Below, in pieces: positions 8,529-17,715 of a stretch of 64,000 nucleotides of DNA. The first letter of the stretch is position 1. Every line of letters begins with the position of its first letter. The notes below the pieces were generated by a model. The model did not search any database, was not told where the DNA came from, and saw only the letters and a list, made by a program, of their open reading frames with translations. The DNA lies in contig JACTMP010000035.1 of the NCBI GenBank assembly GCA_014584575.1, positions 62,544 to 126,543 of the forward strand, read 5' to 3'. Position numbers and translations under genes: made by a program. This DNA is from Chloroflexota bacterium. GTDB lineage: Bacteria; Chloroflexota; Anaerolineae; Promineifilales; Promineifilaceae.

Positions 8529-10127
8529 TCAGGGTAGAGCCAGTTCCAACTCACTATAACGGCTGCTATCCGGCCTGAAAAGCACGGTTAAATCGGTCAC
8601 ATCACGGGGAGCCATCAAGACGATCCAGCCTTCATGGGTGGCCTGTGGCGCCAGGCTCACATACAGTTCAAAAGCCGGGTTGGGAGGAATCTGGGTCACA
8701 CGCTCCAACGTCTGGCCTTGCGCATCCACCAGGAGGAAGCTGGTGCGCCAGACGGCGGGAGATTCGGCCTCGCTGCCCAGATATTGCAGCCGGACGCGCA
8801 CCAGCAGGTATTCCTGCTCCGGCGGCGGCGGCTGGTTCACCGGGCTGGCCTGTTCGATGAGCGTCCAGGCCGCGTCACCCCGTATCGTTTCCAGCAGGGT
8901 GACGGCCCATTTGTCGTTAACGGCCGTTTCCCCAAAGGCGGCTACGGGCGGCGGCGTGGGCGTGGGGGTGGCTGTCGGCAGTGGCGGCGGAATAATAATC
9001 GGGGCGGGCGGGGCCACAGCCGCTTCGCTGAACAAGGGGGGAGATTCTGGCGGCAGGGGCAAATCGGCCAGATTGACCGCAGGCAGCCGCCGTTCCCAAC
9101 TGATGGCGGACTGGTTCAAACCGGGCAGATCGGCCGTTTCATAATGGCCGGTCGCGGTTTCCACCAGCAAAAAAGCACTGGTGCAGTAACGGGCCGGCCA
9201 GGGGAAGAGGTCTTGGGCGCGGTAGCCACACTCGTGGATATGGTTAACGAGCAGCGCCTGGCCGTCAGGCGACAGGTCAATCAGATTGGTTACACCCCGG
9301 TTACCGCTCACCGGCAGCAAGTCGCGCATGGGGAGGCGACTGCCATCCAGTTTGATGGCTACCAGCCGGGAGATGGGTGTATCGGTAGTTGTACGGCCGT
9401 TCTCGCCATAACGCGCGTAAATCTCCTGCCCATCGGCCGACCAGAGGGGCTGGCCGTGAATCTGGTCCGCCTCCACGCCGTTGATCGGCTGCTGCTGCTG
9501 GCTGGCTATCTCCATGAGGAGCAACTTTTTGTCGTCGCGCAGCAGCAGGGTACGGCCGTCGGGCGACCAGGCCAATGGTTCCAGGGGAGTGCTGCTTAAC
9601 GGCCGTTGGCTGAGGTCCACCAGCGAAAGCAGCCAGAGACCGGCGTCATCCTGGTAAACCAGCCATTGGCCATCAGGCGACCAGACCGGGGCGCGGCCGC
9701 TGGCCGAAAGCGTCAGCATCCCGGCATCATCCACCCGGCGCAGCACCAAGGCCCCCTCCCGCTGCTGTGTCAGCCACAGGCCGTTGGCGGCCACCTGATC
9801 GCTGTGTATCACATAAATCTGGTTCTGTTGGTCGAGCAGTACATTTTTTACCACCCGGTATTCGGCGGCCAACGAAGCCGCCAGATCGCTCGTGCCGCTG
9901 ACGGTTTCTGTTTCGGTCGTTTTTGCGGCCAAATCCACGGCAGCCAGCACATTTTGGGGTGGATAGGGGCGGGTATCTAGCCCCTGAATGAGCAGCGGCG
10001 GCAGGGCCGGGGCAAACCGGGGCGGCGGGTTGGAAGTGGGCGACCATTCACCTCGTGTTACATCGCTGCGGCTGCAAGCCACAGAGAGCAGGGCAAACAG
10101 CAGGAGTAAGAGTAATAATTTGCTCAT
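8529..10127 (-). CDS. Lipoprotein with PD40 propeller and DUF4352-like C-terminal domain
   Basis: A 532-residue predicted lipoprotein (lipobox LLSVAC, Cys18). The middle carries PD40 blades (WSPDGQWLVY, WSPDGRTLLL, WSADGQEIY, LSPDGQALLV). After a Pro/Thr-rich linker near residues 385-405, the C-terminal ~135 residues look like an immunoglobulin-like DUF4352-type domain (NDKWAVTLLETIRGD, EYLLVRVRLQYLG, FLLVDAQGQ), a fold common in Gram-positive and Chloroflexota surface lipoproteins. The open frame starts at 10169, but MSKLLLLL at 10127 gives a proper signal peptide and has AAAAGG upstream. Role unknown. Confidence 0.85.
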   Translation of the reverse strand: MSKLLLLLLLFALLSVACSRSDVTRGEWSPTSNPPPRFAPALPPLLIQGLDTRPYPPQNVLAAVDLAAKTTETETVSGTSDLAASLAAEYRVVKNVLLDQQNQIYVIHSDQVAANGLWLTQQREGALVLRRVDDAGMLTLSASGRAPVWSPDGQWLVYQDDAGLWLLSLVDLSQRPLSSTPLEPLAWSPDGRTLLLRDDKKLLLMEIASQQQQPINGVEADQIHGQPLWSADGQEIYARYGENGRTTTDTPISRLVAIKLDGSRLPMRDLLPVSGNRGVTNLIDLSPDGQALLVNHIHECGYRAQDLFPWPARYCTSAFLLVETATGHYETADLPGLNQSAISWERRLPAVNLADLPLPPESPPLFSEAAVAPPAPIIIPPPLPTATPTPTPPPVAAFGETAVNDKWAVTLLETIRGDAAWTLIEQASPVNQPPPPEQEYLLVRVRLQYLGSEAESPAVWRTSFLLVDAQGQTLERVTQIPPNPAFELYVSLAPQATHEGWIVLMAPRDVTDLTVLFRPDSSRYSELELALP

Positions 10128-10148
10128 GGCAGCGCCTTTTCTTCCGGT

Positions 10149-10179
10149 GGTAGAGACGTTGCAATGCAACGTCTCTACC
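10149..10179. repeat. Perfect palindrome bounded by GTAG/CTAC
   Basis: Two perfect 15-bp arms (10149-10163 GGTAGAGACGTTGCA and 10165-10179) flank one base. It resembles the GTAGAGACGTTGCA...TGCAACGTCTCTAC palindromes I recall as abundant in cyanobacterial genomes. It sits between two secreted-protein genes and belongs to the GTAG...CTAC group described under findings. Confidence 0.9.
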
Positions 10180-10195
10180 GATCACAGATTACCGC

Positions 10196-13096
10196 CTACG
10201 GCCGTACCACCAGCGGCAAATAGACCAATTGCATCAGACCACCCTCGGCCTCGCCTACGGCCCAATCGGAGAATGCGGTGACGTTGTGCCGCCAGACGTG
10301 GGTGGCGTTCATGCCATGCCGGTCACAATCCCAGGCCGCGCCATCCCAACGGCAGACGGTGGGATTGGGATCATAATAATCATAAGGCAGCGTCAGCGTC
10401 AGGCTGAAGCCGGTGGCCGTCTGGCCGCTGCTGCTCAGGCCGGCAATTGACCAATACCCACCCTGACCGGTGGGGTCGCCGTTATCATCATAACTGGGAT
10501 GGTCAAGCGGAATCCAGACCAACTGCACATTTGCCAGATTGCCGGGTTGGGTAACGTTGATAGAGACGCCGGTATCACCGATGTCGTAGCTGCCGGGGCC
10601 GGTCACGGCCGTTTGCGCCAGTTCGTCAAAACCCATGTCCGGGGCGCTGCCTTGCGGTCGTGGCCGGTCATTGTAATCCCAGAGAAGGTCGGAAGCGACA
10701 CCCGCATCTACCGCCGGCGAGCCGGGGGTCAACTGGTACAGGCCATTGGCAGCGGAGACAAAGAGGGGGTCGCCCGCCAGACTGTTGGCCCCGGCGGAAA
10801 GGCCGTTCCGGTCGGTTTCATTGTCGTGGAAGAGGTTGTAATCTTCGGCCAGCGTCCCGGCGCTGCGGGCCAGGCCGGTGGTGTGGTTGGCGATGATGCT
10901 GTTGCTGAGGTTCAGCGTACCGGTGGCGGCCATCTGCACGGCCGTGCCCGTCTGCCGTTCCGGGGCGGCGATGGTGACGTGGTTGACGGTGTGTATCATC
11001 GCCGGCGCGTTGCCATTGAGGAAAAGGGCATTGCCCTGACCGGCGGCGCTGTTTTCCGTCAACAGCAGATTGGTGAGCATGGCCGGGCCGGCGCTGGTGG
11101 CATAGATAGCGCCGCCATCAGCCGAGGCCGTGTTGAAGCTGAAAGTGGCGCGGTCCATAGTGGGGCGCACATTGGCATAGACCGCGCCGCCGTTGGCCGC
11201 CTGGTTGCCGCTAAAGTCGCTGGTGAAGATGTTGAGGAAGTTGTTTTGGGCATAAATGGCGCCGCCGTCTTGCACGGCCGTGTTGCTGCTAAAGCTGGAA
11301 TTATACATCGTCACGGTACCGCCATAGGCTACCAACGCGCCGCCGTTGCTGCCCAGGGCGGCATTGCCATAAAACTCCACCCGGTTCAACGTGGCATCGC
11401 TGTACAGGGCCACCGCTCCCCCAATCTGCGCCTGATTTTCGTTGAACCGCAAATCGCTCAACGTTACCTGTGATTGCGCCAGCAATGCGCCGCCAACGGG
11501 CGTATTGCTGCTGCCGCCCTGCCAGACCGTCAGGCCAGAGAGCATCAAGTGGCCGCTGTTGACGCGCAGGAGTGAATGGTGGGTAACGAGCGCCCCGTTG
11601 AGAACCAGGTATCCCGGCCCTGGCCCGCCGATATTCACGTCTTCGGTGATAGTGGGCAGGGCTGTGGCCGGGAGGATGGTGCCATGCGCGGACTCAGCAA
11701 AGATGATGCTGTTGGCCCCCGGTTGGGCATTGGCCGCGTTCATCGCTTCCCGCAGGCTGCAATGAGCCATCCCGCAAACGCCATCATCTGCATCGTTGGT
11801 AACATTGACGGTGAAGGTGGGGCCGGGTTGGGCCTCTTCGGGTGGGCCATAAGGCGACTCGTCCGCGCCAACATCGAAGCCGCTTTGTTGGGGCCGGCCT
11901 TCGCCATCAATGTCGTTGTAAATGCCGACATCTACACCCGCATTGATGGCCGCCGAGGTGGGGCCGATATGGTAGCCATCGGCCAGGAAAGCGGGGTCTG
12001 CTTGAATTGGCGAGACGAGCAGATGGGGATCGCTGCCATTTTGCCAGAACAGGTTGCGGCTGCCGCTGACCGTGCCATCACTAAAGGTGGTAATACTGGC
12101 GCCGGTATGCCCGGCAAAGATGTTGTTCAGCACATTGACATCTGCCTCATACGCCACTTGCAGCGCGTCTGTTTGTATACCGCCCGCGCCATTGTCCACA
12201 AAGGTATTGTGCAAAATATGAGAACCGGCATAACCGGCACCATGCACCGTCAGACCAAAACCAACATTATCTTGGAAAAGATTATTGGCAACGATGCCGG
12301 TGACCGGGCTGCTGGCGATGAGGTCAACGGCCGTCGGGGAGTTATTGGCGATAAAACGATTGCGTGCCAGGGTCATGTGGGTGTTGTCGGCAGAAATGGC
12401 CGCGCCGTAATGGCTCTGGTTATTCTGGAACAGGTTGTCGGTAACAGTGACAGTGCTGCCACTGCCGGTAAACAGACCACCGCCGTAATAGGCGGCCATG
12501 CTGCCGTTGCCCGATTGGTTGCCAAAGAACTGGTTATTTTCAATCACGGCCGTACTGCTGGCCACCACACCCATGCCCCCGCCATACCACACAGCAATGT
12601 TGTCCTGAAAGATGTTGTGGCTGATCACGGCCGTGCCCGTTGCTCCCGTACTCACCAAAATACCCGCGCCATAACTGACCTGCGCCCCATGGCGGATGGT
12701 GAAGCCATCCACCATGCTGGCCGTGTTCATGGTGATGCCGCGCCGGGCATTCTGGCCGTCAATGATGGAGACGTGCAGCACTGGATCGCGCACTATCGGG
12801 CCGGTAGCAGCCCCATCCCAGCCACCCAGCAAACTGATGCCGGTATTGATGAGCACCACTTCCGTATCGGGCGCGCTGCCGATGTAAGTACCGGCGGCTA
12901 CATACACAGTGTCGTCAGCCGCAGCCTGGGACACGGCCGTTTGCAGACTACACGGGCTGGCCTGCGTGCAAGCCGTTCCGCTGCCACCTACACTGGCAAA
13001 ACGCAGCGCCATTTCCGACCCTGCCGCCGACTGCTGCACAGAAAAAAGGAACAGGGCTATGGTCAAAATGAAAAAGATTCGTTTTTTGTGTAACAT
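10196..13096 (-). CDS. Secreted CSLREA-domain parallel beta-helix protein with YLP tail
   Basis: A 966-residue secreted protein. It has a signal peptide (hydrophobic FFILTIALFLFS, cut near SAAGS), a first right-handed beta-helix with many N-N-x-F and G-G-A/G repeats, a CSLREAMNAANAQPG signature near residue 445 (the CSLREA domain), and a second beta-helix with repeated GGAVYA/GGAIYA turns. It ends VYLPLVVRP. It has no lipobox and no C-terminal membrane helix. The start is ATG 13096, directly after AGAGGTGATC, a near-perfect Shine-Dalgarno; a GTG at 13102 is less likely. Beta-helix proteins of this kind are usually adhesins or polysaccharide-active surface proteins; no catalytic residues are evident. 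Confidence 0.88.
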   Translation of the reverse strand: MLHKKRIFFILTIALFLFSVQQSAAGSEMALRFASVGGSGTACTQASPCSLQTAVSQAAADDTVYVAAGTYIGSAPDTEVVLINTGISLLGGWDGAATGPIVRDPVLHVSIIDGQNARRGITMNTASMVDGFTIRHGAQVSYGAGILVSTGATGTAVISHNIFQDNIAVWYGGGMGVVASSTAVIENNQFFGNQSGNGSMAAYYGGGLFTGSGSTVTVTDNLFQNNQSHYGAAISADNTHMTLARNRFIANNSPTAVDLIASSPVTGIVANNLFQDNVGFGLTVHGAGYAGSHILHNTFVDNGAGGIQTDALQVAYEADVNVLNNIFAGHTGASITTFSDGTVSGSRNLFWQNGSDPHLLVSPIQADPAFLADGYHIGPTSAAINAGVDVGIYNDIDGEGRPQQSGFDVGADESPYGPPEEAQPGPTFTVNVTNDADDGVCGMAHCSLREAMNAANAQPGANSIIFAESAHGTILPATALPTITEDVNIGGPGPGYLVLNGALVTHHSLLRVNSGHLMLSGLTVWQGGSSNTPVGGALLAQSQVTLSDLRFNENQAQIGGAVALYSDATLNRVEFYGNAALGSNGGALVAYGGTVTMYNSSFSSNTAVQDGGAIYAQNNFLNIFTSDFSGNQAANGGAVYANVRPTMDRATFSFNTASADGGAIYATSAGPAMLTNLLLTENSAAGQGNALFLNGNAPAMIHTVNHVTIAAPERQTGTAVQMAATGTLNLSNSIIANHTTGLARSAGTLAEDYNLFHDNETDRNGLSAGANSLAGDPLFVSAANGLYQLTPGSPAVDAGVASDLLWDYNDRPRPQGSAPDMGFDELAQTAVTGPGSYDIGDTGVSINVTQPGNLANVQLVWIPLDHPSYDDNGDPTGQGGYWSIAGLSSSGQTATGFSLTLTLPYDYYDPNPTVCRWDGAAWDCDRHGMNATHVWRHNVTAFSDWAVGEAEGGLMQLVYLPLVVRP

Positions 13097-13109
13097 GATC
13101 ACCTCTGAT

Positions 13110-13137
13110 GTAGGGCGATTTTGTAAAATCGCCCTAC
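13110..13137. repeat. GTAGGGCGATTTT palindrome
   Basis: Perfect 13-bp arms (13110-13122 and 13125-13137) with a 2-bp centre, beginning GTAG and ending CTAC, between the beta-helix start and the next gene's stop. Same class as 10149-10179 although the arm sequence differs. Confidence 0.9.
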
Positions 13138-13141
13138 GCCA

Positions 13142-14878
13142 CTACTCCACCGTTACTGTCAGCGTAAACGTGCCATTAGCGGCCCCGGCAAAACCACGAA
13201 TGAGAATGGTGTAATAACCATCGCTGGGGGCGGTGAAAGTGAGCGTTTCCGCGCCGCCGCGTGCTCCCTCGTCTACGTCCAGCAGCCGCCAACCATCCGC
13301 ATCCTGTAACTCAATCACCAGGTCAAAATCGGCTTCGGGCACGGCCGTGAGCACCACTGTATCCCTCGTTTCCAGGCTGATGACGTAACTGGTGCGCCCG
13401 TTTTCATCCAGCCAGCCATTAACCATATCCTCGCCGAACAATTCCAGAATGACATCCGGCGAGGCGACCAGGTTCATATCAAACACGCCGCCGGCCCCGG
13501 CAAAGCCGACCACTTCCAGTTGGTACAGCCCATCGGCAGGGATTTTGAAGGTGAGGGTTTCGGCGCCACCGCTCCAACCATCATCCACCGAGAGGAAGTT
13601 GTTGTCATTTTCGTCATAGATGGTCACAACCAGATCGAGGTCGCCCTGGGGGCTGACAACGGCCGTGATCTCTCCCCCTTCCTGCCCTTCAAACACAAAC
13701 AAGGCACGGCCGTCCTGCTCTATGGTCGTCGTCGCCAGCAGTTGGCTACCCGGCCTATCCAGTTCGGCGATGCCCGCCGAGGCCGTGCCCGCTTCCATCA
13801 GGCTGATGGCAAATGGGCCGGTGCTCCCGGCAAAACCACGCACCGAGACAATGAACAGGGCATACTCCTCCGGTTGGAAGCCCCGAATCGCTTCCACACC
13901 ACCAGCGAATGTCTCGTCTACCTCGCCATCCAATAACGACACGCCATTTTCGTCCAGCAAATCCAACGCCAGATCAAGATTGTCGTCCAGTGCCTCGACC
14001 ACAATGTCATAACTGAGGGTGGGCGCGCCGGAAAAGGAGTAGTAAACCGGGTCAAAGGTGGCTACTTCATCCTCCAGAGTCTCATCCAGGAAGATAGGCA
14101 GGGCATCCATGAACCCGCTGCCCATGCCCAATTCAGAGCCAAACAGCCCACCCAGGGCTTCCATGTTCGCCTCGCCCAGTTGCACCGTGCTGAGAACAGC
14201 TTCCATCGTGGGTAAATGGGTGGCCTGCTCTTCCGGTGTGGTCAACCCCACCAGCATAGCCGCCCGCCCCAACTCCTGGTTGGTGATGACGGCATACAGC
14301 ACCACTACGTCATGCCCTTCGGCCTGGCCCTGGGCCACCATCGTCACCATCTGCTGCCCATCCTTTTCGGTGACGGTTGGGCCGGAAATAACGGTCACAT
14401 CTTCGGCAAAGTCGAATTCGTTGATGGCCTCGTTGATGAGCGTTTCGGGGTCATCCGCGCCAAAGTCCTCGGCACTGCCACCAATGAGCAGCATAAATGC
14501 CCCTTCAATCTCCTCCGGCGTCTCGCCAGACATGATCTGCTCGGTCAGCGCCTCATTGGAGGCCAGGATGGTGAAGAAGAAGTTCACGGCCGTCCACTCT
14601 GCCGGGTGTGACAGGGTGATGCCCTGGAATTCATCCTCAAAGGGGACAAAATTGGCGGTGAGGTCGGGCGTGGCTGTGGGGACAGGGGTGTTGGTGGGGG
14701 CCGGTGTGTTGGTCGGCGCGGCGGTATTGGTGGGTACGGCCGTGTTGGTGGGCGCTGGTGTGTTTGTGGGCACGGCCGTTGCCGTCGCCGTCGGTTCCGC
14801 CTCACTGCTGCTGCAAGCAGTCAAAAACAAACCCAAAAAGAACAAAAGGAGCAACAATAATTGGACTCTTGATTTCAT
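13142..14878 (-). CDS. Lipoprotein with PsbP-like domain and three PPC-type repeats
   Basis: A 578-residue predicted lipoprotein (lipobox FLTAC, Cys22). A Thr/Pro linker of repeated TNTPAP-like hexapeptides spans residues about 32-72 and is a minisatellite at DNA level. Residues about 75-240 resemble a PsbP/Mog1-type domain (GITLSHPAEWTA), shared with the next lipoprotein. The remainder contains three beta-sandwich repeats of pre-peptidase C-terminal (PPC) type, each ending FAG followed by a hydrophobic strand (VRGFAGS, VVGFAGAG, IRGFAGAA). ATG 14878 has GGGAG about 9 bases upstream. Likely a surface binding protein; no enzyme signature. Confidence 0.85.
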   Translation of the reverse strand: MKSRVQLLLLLLFFLGLFLTACSSSEAEPTATATAVPTNTPAPTNTAVPTNTAAPTNTPAPTNTPVPTATPDLTANFVPFEDEFQGITLSHPAEWTAVNFFFTILASNEALTEQIMSGETPEEIEGAFMLLIGGSAEDFGADDPETLINEAINEFDFAEDVTVISGPTVTEKDGQQMVTMVAQGQAEGHDVVVLYAVITNQELGRAAMLVGLTTPEEQATHLPTMEAVLSTVQLGEANMEALGGLFGSELGMGSGFMDALPIFLDETLEDEVATFDPVYYSFSGAPTLSYDIVVEALDDNLDLALDLLDENGVSLLDGEVDETFAGGVEAIRGFQPEEYALFIVSVRGFAGSTGPFAISLMEAGTASAGIAELDRPGSQLLATTTIEQDGRALFVFEGQEGGEITAVVSPQGDLDLVVTIYDENDNNFLSVDDGWSGGAETLTFKIPADGLYQLEVVGFAGAGGVFDMNLVASPDVILELFGEDMVNGWLDENGRTSYVISLETRDTVVLTAVPEADFDLVIELQDADGWRLLDVDEGARGGAETLTFTAPSDGYYTILIRGFAGAANGTFTLTVTVE

Positions 14879-14889
14879 CTAATTTCTCC

Positions 14890-14976
14890 CATTCGTAAAC
14901 CGTAATCCGAGGCAACACCCCGGATTACGTTTACAATCACTCGTCACGCATCACGCATCACTCGTCACACCTCATG
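14890..14976. repeat. Inverted repeat plus heptamer array at a stop codon
   Basis: 14894-14934 holds a near-perfect inverted repeat (GTAAACCGTAATCCG and CGGATTACGTTTAC, one-base bulge). Next to it 14935-14976 is a run of six 7-bp units (AATCACT, CGTCACG, CATCACG, CATCACT, CGTCACA, CCTCATG). The minus-strand stop at 14972-14974 is inside the last unit. On the coding strand every unit but one reads TGA, so stops occur in all frames. Confidence 0.78.
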
Positions 14977-17557
14977 GCACAAACCGCACCAACCCACCGC
15001 CGTACCCCCAGTAGCCGCCGCCGACCCAAAGCGTCCCGGCGCTGTCTACAAAGACGGTGCGAAGACTGTTGGTGGGCAGGCCATCGGCCGTGGTCAGGTG
15101 CAGCCAGCCGTCGTCATCCAGGATGTACAGCCCGCCGCCCACGTCCGCCGCCGAGGTCACAATCAGTTCACCTTCCGGGCTGACGGCAATGTCGGTGATA
15201 ATTGGCGTCACCTCAAGGTCGGCGGCGATGCTGCGCCCATCGTGGTCGTAATAAGCCAGACCGGCGGCAGTGCCTACGGCCAGACGGCCGTCCGGCAATT
15301 TGCCCAGGGCGTAGATGATGTAGCTGGGCAGCCCCACCACACCCTGATACAGCACCAGTTCCGCTTCGTCATTTTCAATGCGCAGCAGCCCTTTGTCCGT
15401 ACCCGCCCACAGCACATCGCCATCGGGCAGCAAGGTCTGGATGCGCCCTTCCGGCCAGCCATTGTCAGCCGTGGTGAGCGTGGTGAACGTTTCGCCATCC
15501 CAAATGCTGACGCCATTTTCCTGGCCGACCCAGACACGGCCGTCGTCCATCACCGCCACCGCCCGCGCATAGGAATCGAACAGCCCATCGGCCACCTGGT
15601 ACCGCTTGATCTGGAAGCCATCGTAATGGTATAGATTGCGCCCCGTCGTCAGCCAGATGCCGCCATTGGCGTCTACGGCAATATCGTCGCCGCCCATGTC
15701 ACGGAACTTTTCCCAGCCGTCCTTTAATTCCAAATCATTGTTGAAGGTGTAAGCCGAACCGCCCAACAGCCAGATATTGCCGTGCCCATCATCAAACACA
15801 TTCTGCACCCCGTGCATGGGCAAGTCATTGTCCTGGAAGTGCCGCCATTGTTCACCATCAAAGTAGCTCCATCCGCCTTCAAAAACATGGTAGTAGACGT
15901 GACCGGCGTCGTCGAAGAGGATTTTGCTTATCTCGCCGGTAACCATGCCCGGTGTTTGCAGAGCGGCAAAGTCGGTTTTACATTCGCGGCTGGCCGGGTC
16001 AAACTGGCACAGACGGCTAAGAAAGCCCACCCACATCGCCCCATTGGCGTCAAAGGCCACGTGGTAGGGGGTGGAAAAACCAGGGGTATTGTCACGGGTG
16101 AAGGTGTTGACTACCTGATTATTGCGCACTTGCAGCAGCCCTTCGGAGGCGGCCATCCAGATGTCGCCATTGGGGGCGACGGCCGTGTGGTAGATGGAGT
16201 CAGCGTCAAAGGTGCCGGCATTTTTGCTGAACGGCCGTACCTGTTCCCCATCCAGCACCGTATACCCGCGATAACCGGAGCTAACCAACACCTGATTACC
16301 CGCCAGGGTCAGATCACGCACGCCGCTCCAGGAGAGGTCGCTGCCAGGCACGGTGCGGGTGCTGCCATCGGCCAGGTTCACAAAGGTCACGCCCTTGTAT
16401 TCCAGAATGAGCCGGTTATTGGCGGCGTCACACACAATTTCGCCCACTTCACGGCCGGCCGTGCCCAACAGCCCGGATACCGGCTCCGTTTTGAAGATAT
16501 TCTCGGCCAGGTACCAGCTATCGCTGACGGAATCGTAGGCCGCCAGGCCCGCTTCCGTGCCCGCCAGCAGGGTCATTTCCGGCGTGGGGCAGGCTTCAAT
16601 GCCATACACACCCACGTGCGGCAGTCCGTCCTGGGTGGTGTATTTGCGCATGTAGCCGTCGGCCACATCCCAGGCCAACACGCCGCCCAACGAGGCAATC
16701 CACACCTTGCCATCGTGCAGGGTCATATCGCGGATGAAGTCGCCGCTGGTGTAGAGGTAGATGCCGGGGTCTACGTCAATGTCTACGTAGCCGGGGCCGG
16801 GCACGGCCGTTGGCTCTGGCACAGGGGTAGGTTCTGGCGTGGGACGGGGCGGGGTGGTGGCGGTGGGGTCCGAGGCCACAACCGGCGCTTCGGCCACAAT
16901 TTCCGGTTCAGCAGCAGCAACCGGCGTGGTCAGCGCCAGTGTGCCCAACATGGCGGCGTAGGTATCACTAAAATTCGGCAGCCCTTCCTCAGCCGCACCG
17001 AGAATGTAGATGACGCGAGGGCCGTCGAGAACGGCCGTCAAATACGCCTTGCCTTTGCCTTCTTCGCCAGACACATCCATCACCATGCGCGCTGCCGGTT
17101 TACCACCGATGGTGGTCGCCGCCGCCGGCTGGCCGGGGGTAAAGGTCATCGCCTCGTCTTGGGTAATCAGGTTGGCGAAGACCGTGAGGGCGCTCACCGG
17201 GTCGGTCGGGTCGGCGCTGCTGTCCAGCATGGGCAACAGTTCCGCCTCAAAGCTGGTAATTGCCACCACAGCCCCTTCGAACATCGTGTCGGCATTATCG
17301 CCCAGCAGGGCCGCGTCGGACGCGATTTGCACACCGCCGTACTCGTCTACTTCGGCCGTCCAATCGGCCGGGTAGCCGATAGTCACGCCCAACAATTCAC
17401 TGTTTACGTTTTTGAAATTGGCAGCCGGGTTGGCCGCGGTGGTGGTGGCGGGCACGGCCGTCGGCGCTGCCGGTTCCGTCTCTTTGCCCCCACAGGCCGC
17501 CAGCGCCAATACCAGCGCCAGGAACAAGATAATAATCACGGATTGTTTATATTTCAT
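14972..17557 (-). CDS. Lipoprotein with PsbP-like domain and Reg_prop-type propeller
   Basis: An 861-residue predicted lipoprotein (lipobox LALAAC, Cys22). Residues about 40-210 repeat the PsbP/Mog1-like module of the neighbouring lipoprotein (GVTIGYPADWTA). A Pro-rich linker follows, then a long propeller of 'two-component regulator propeller' style blades (GLPHVGVYGIEAC, IWMAASEGLLQV, VWVGQENGVSIWDG, LWAGTDKGLLRI, LWVGGGYWG). In Bacteroidetes these blades form sensor ectodomains; here they are attached only to a lipid anchor. The start at 17557 has AGGAG 8 bases upstream and a good signal peptide. It heads the surface-protein series and is divergent from the BTAD regulator at 17716, which suggests control by it. 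Confidence 0.87.
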   Translation of the reverse strand: MKYKQSVIIILFLALVLALAACGGKETEPAAPTAVPATTTAANPAANFKNVNSELLGVTIGYPADWTAEVDEYGGVQIASDAALLGDNADTMFEGAVVAITSFEAELLPMLDSSADPTDPVSALTVFANLITQDEAMTFTPGQPAAATTIGGKPAARMVMDVSGEEGKGKAYLTAVLDGPRVIYILGAAEEGLPNFSDTYAAMLGTLALTTPVAAAEPEIVAEAPVVASDPTATTPPRPTPEPTPVPEPTAVPGPGYVDIDVDPGIYLYTSGDFIRDMTLHDGKVWIASLGGVLAWDVADGYMRKYTTQDGLPHVGVYGIEACPTPEMTLLAGTEAGLAAYDSVSDSWYLAENIFKTEPVSGLLGTAGREVGEIVCDAANNRLILEYKGVTFVNLADGSTRTVPGSDLSWSGVRDLTLAGNQVLVSSGYRGYTVLDGEQVRPFSKNAGTFDADSIYHTAVAPNGDIWMAASEGLLQVRNNQVVNTFTRDNTPGFSTPYHVAFDANGAMWVGFLSRLCQFDPASRECKTDFAALQTPGMVTGEISKILFDDAGHVYYHVFEGGWSYFDGEQWRHFQDNDLPMHGVQNVFDDGHGNIWLLGGSAYTFNNDLELKDGWEKFRDMGGDDIAVDANGGIWLTTGRNLYHYDGFQIKRYQVADGLFDSYARAVAVMDDGRVWVGQENGVSIWDGETFTTLTTADNGWPEGRIQTLLPDGDVLWAGTDKGLLRIENDEAELVLYQGVVGLPSYIIYALGKLPDGRLAVGTAAGLAYYDHDGRSIAADLEVTPIITDIAVSPEGELIVTSAADVGGGLYILDDDGWLHLTTADGLPTNSLRTVFVDSAGTLWVGGGYWGYGGGLVRFVP

Positions 17558-17715
17558 CGTCAATCTCCTGAAAATTGAAATCACCAATCAATTGCCCTAA
17601 AATTTGTGTGTACGTACTCATGCCGTCCACTTCGCCCTACTCTAAGCCGGAAACGATCCCAAATCGTTCCACAGGGCGGTGAGCGAACCAAAATGGTTGA
17701 GATATCTGGCAACTG
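17558..17715. promoter_or_regulatory. Divergent promoter region, lipoprotein cluster / BTAD regulator
   Basis: This 158-bp gap is the only space for promoters of both the minus-strand surface-protein series and the plus-strand regulator. It is AT-richer near 17575-17620. I see no clear direct or inverted repeat that would mark the operator, and no well-spaced -35/-10 pair. Confidence 0.4.

Noticed and set aside
8634..9599. 321-codon plus-strand open frame opposite a propeller lipoprotein
   Set aside because: Shadow frame; no recognisable domain, while the minus strand has a lipobox and propeller motifs.
11576..13093. 505-codon plus-strand open frame opposite the beta-helix gene
   Set aside because: It lies entirely antisense to a gene with a signal peptide, CSLREA motif and perfect Shine-Dalgarno; its translation is rich in G, H, A and R without domains, as expected for a mirror frame in GC-rich DNA.
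15782..17578. 598-codon plus-strand open frame opposite the Reg_prop lipoprotein
   Set aside because: Antisense shadow of a well-supported lipoprotein gene; composition is G/H/A/R-rich and there is no ribosome site.
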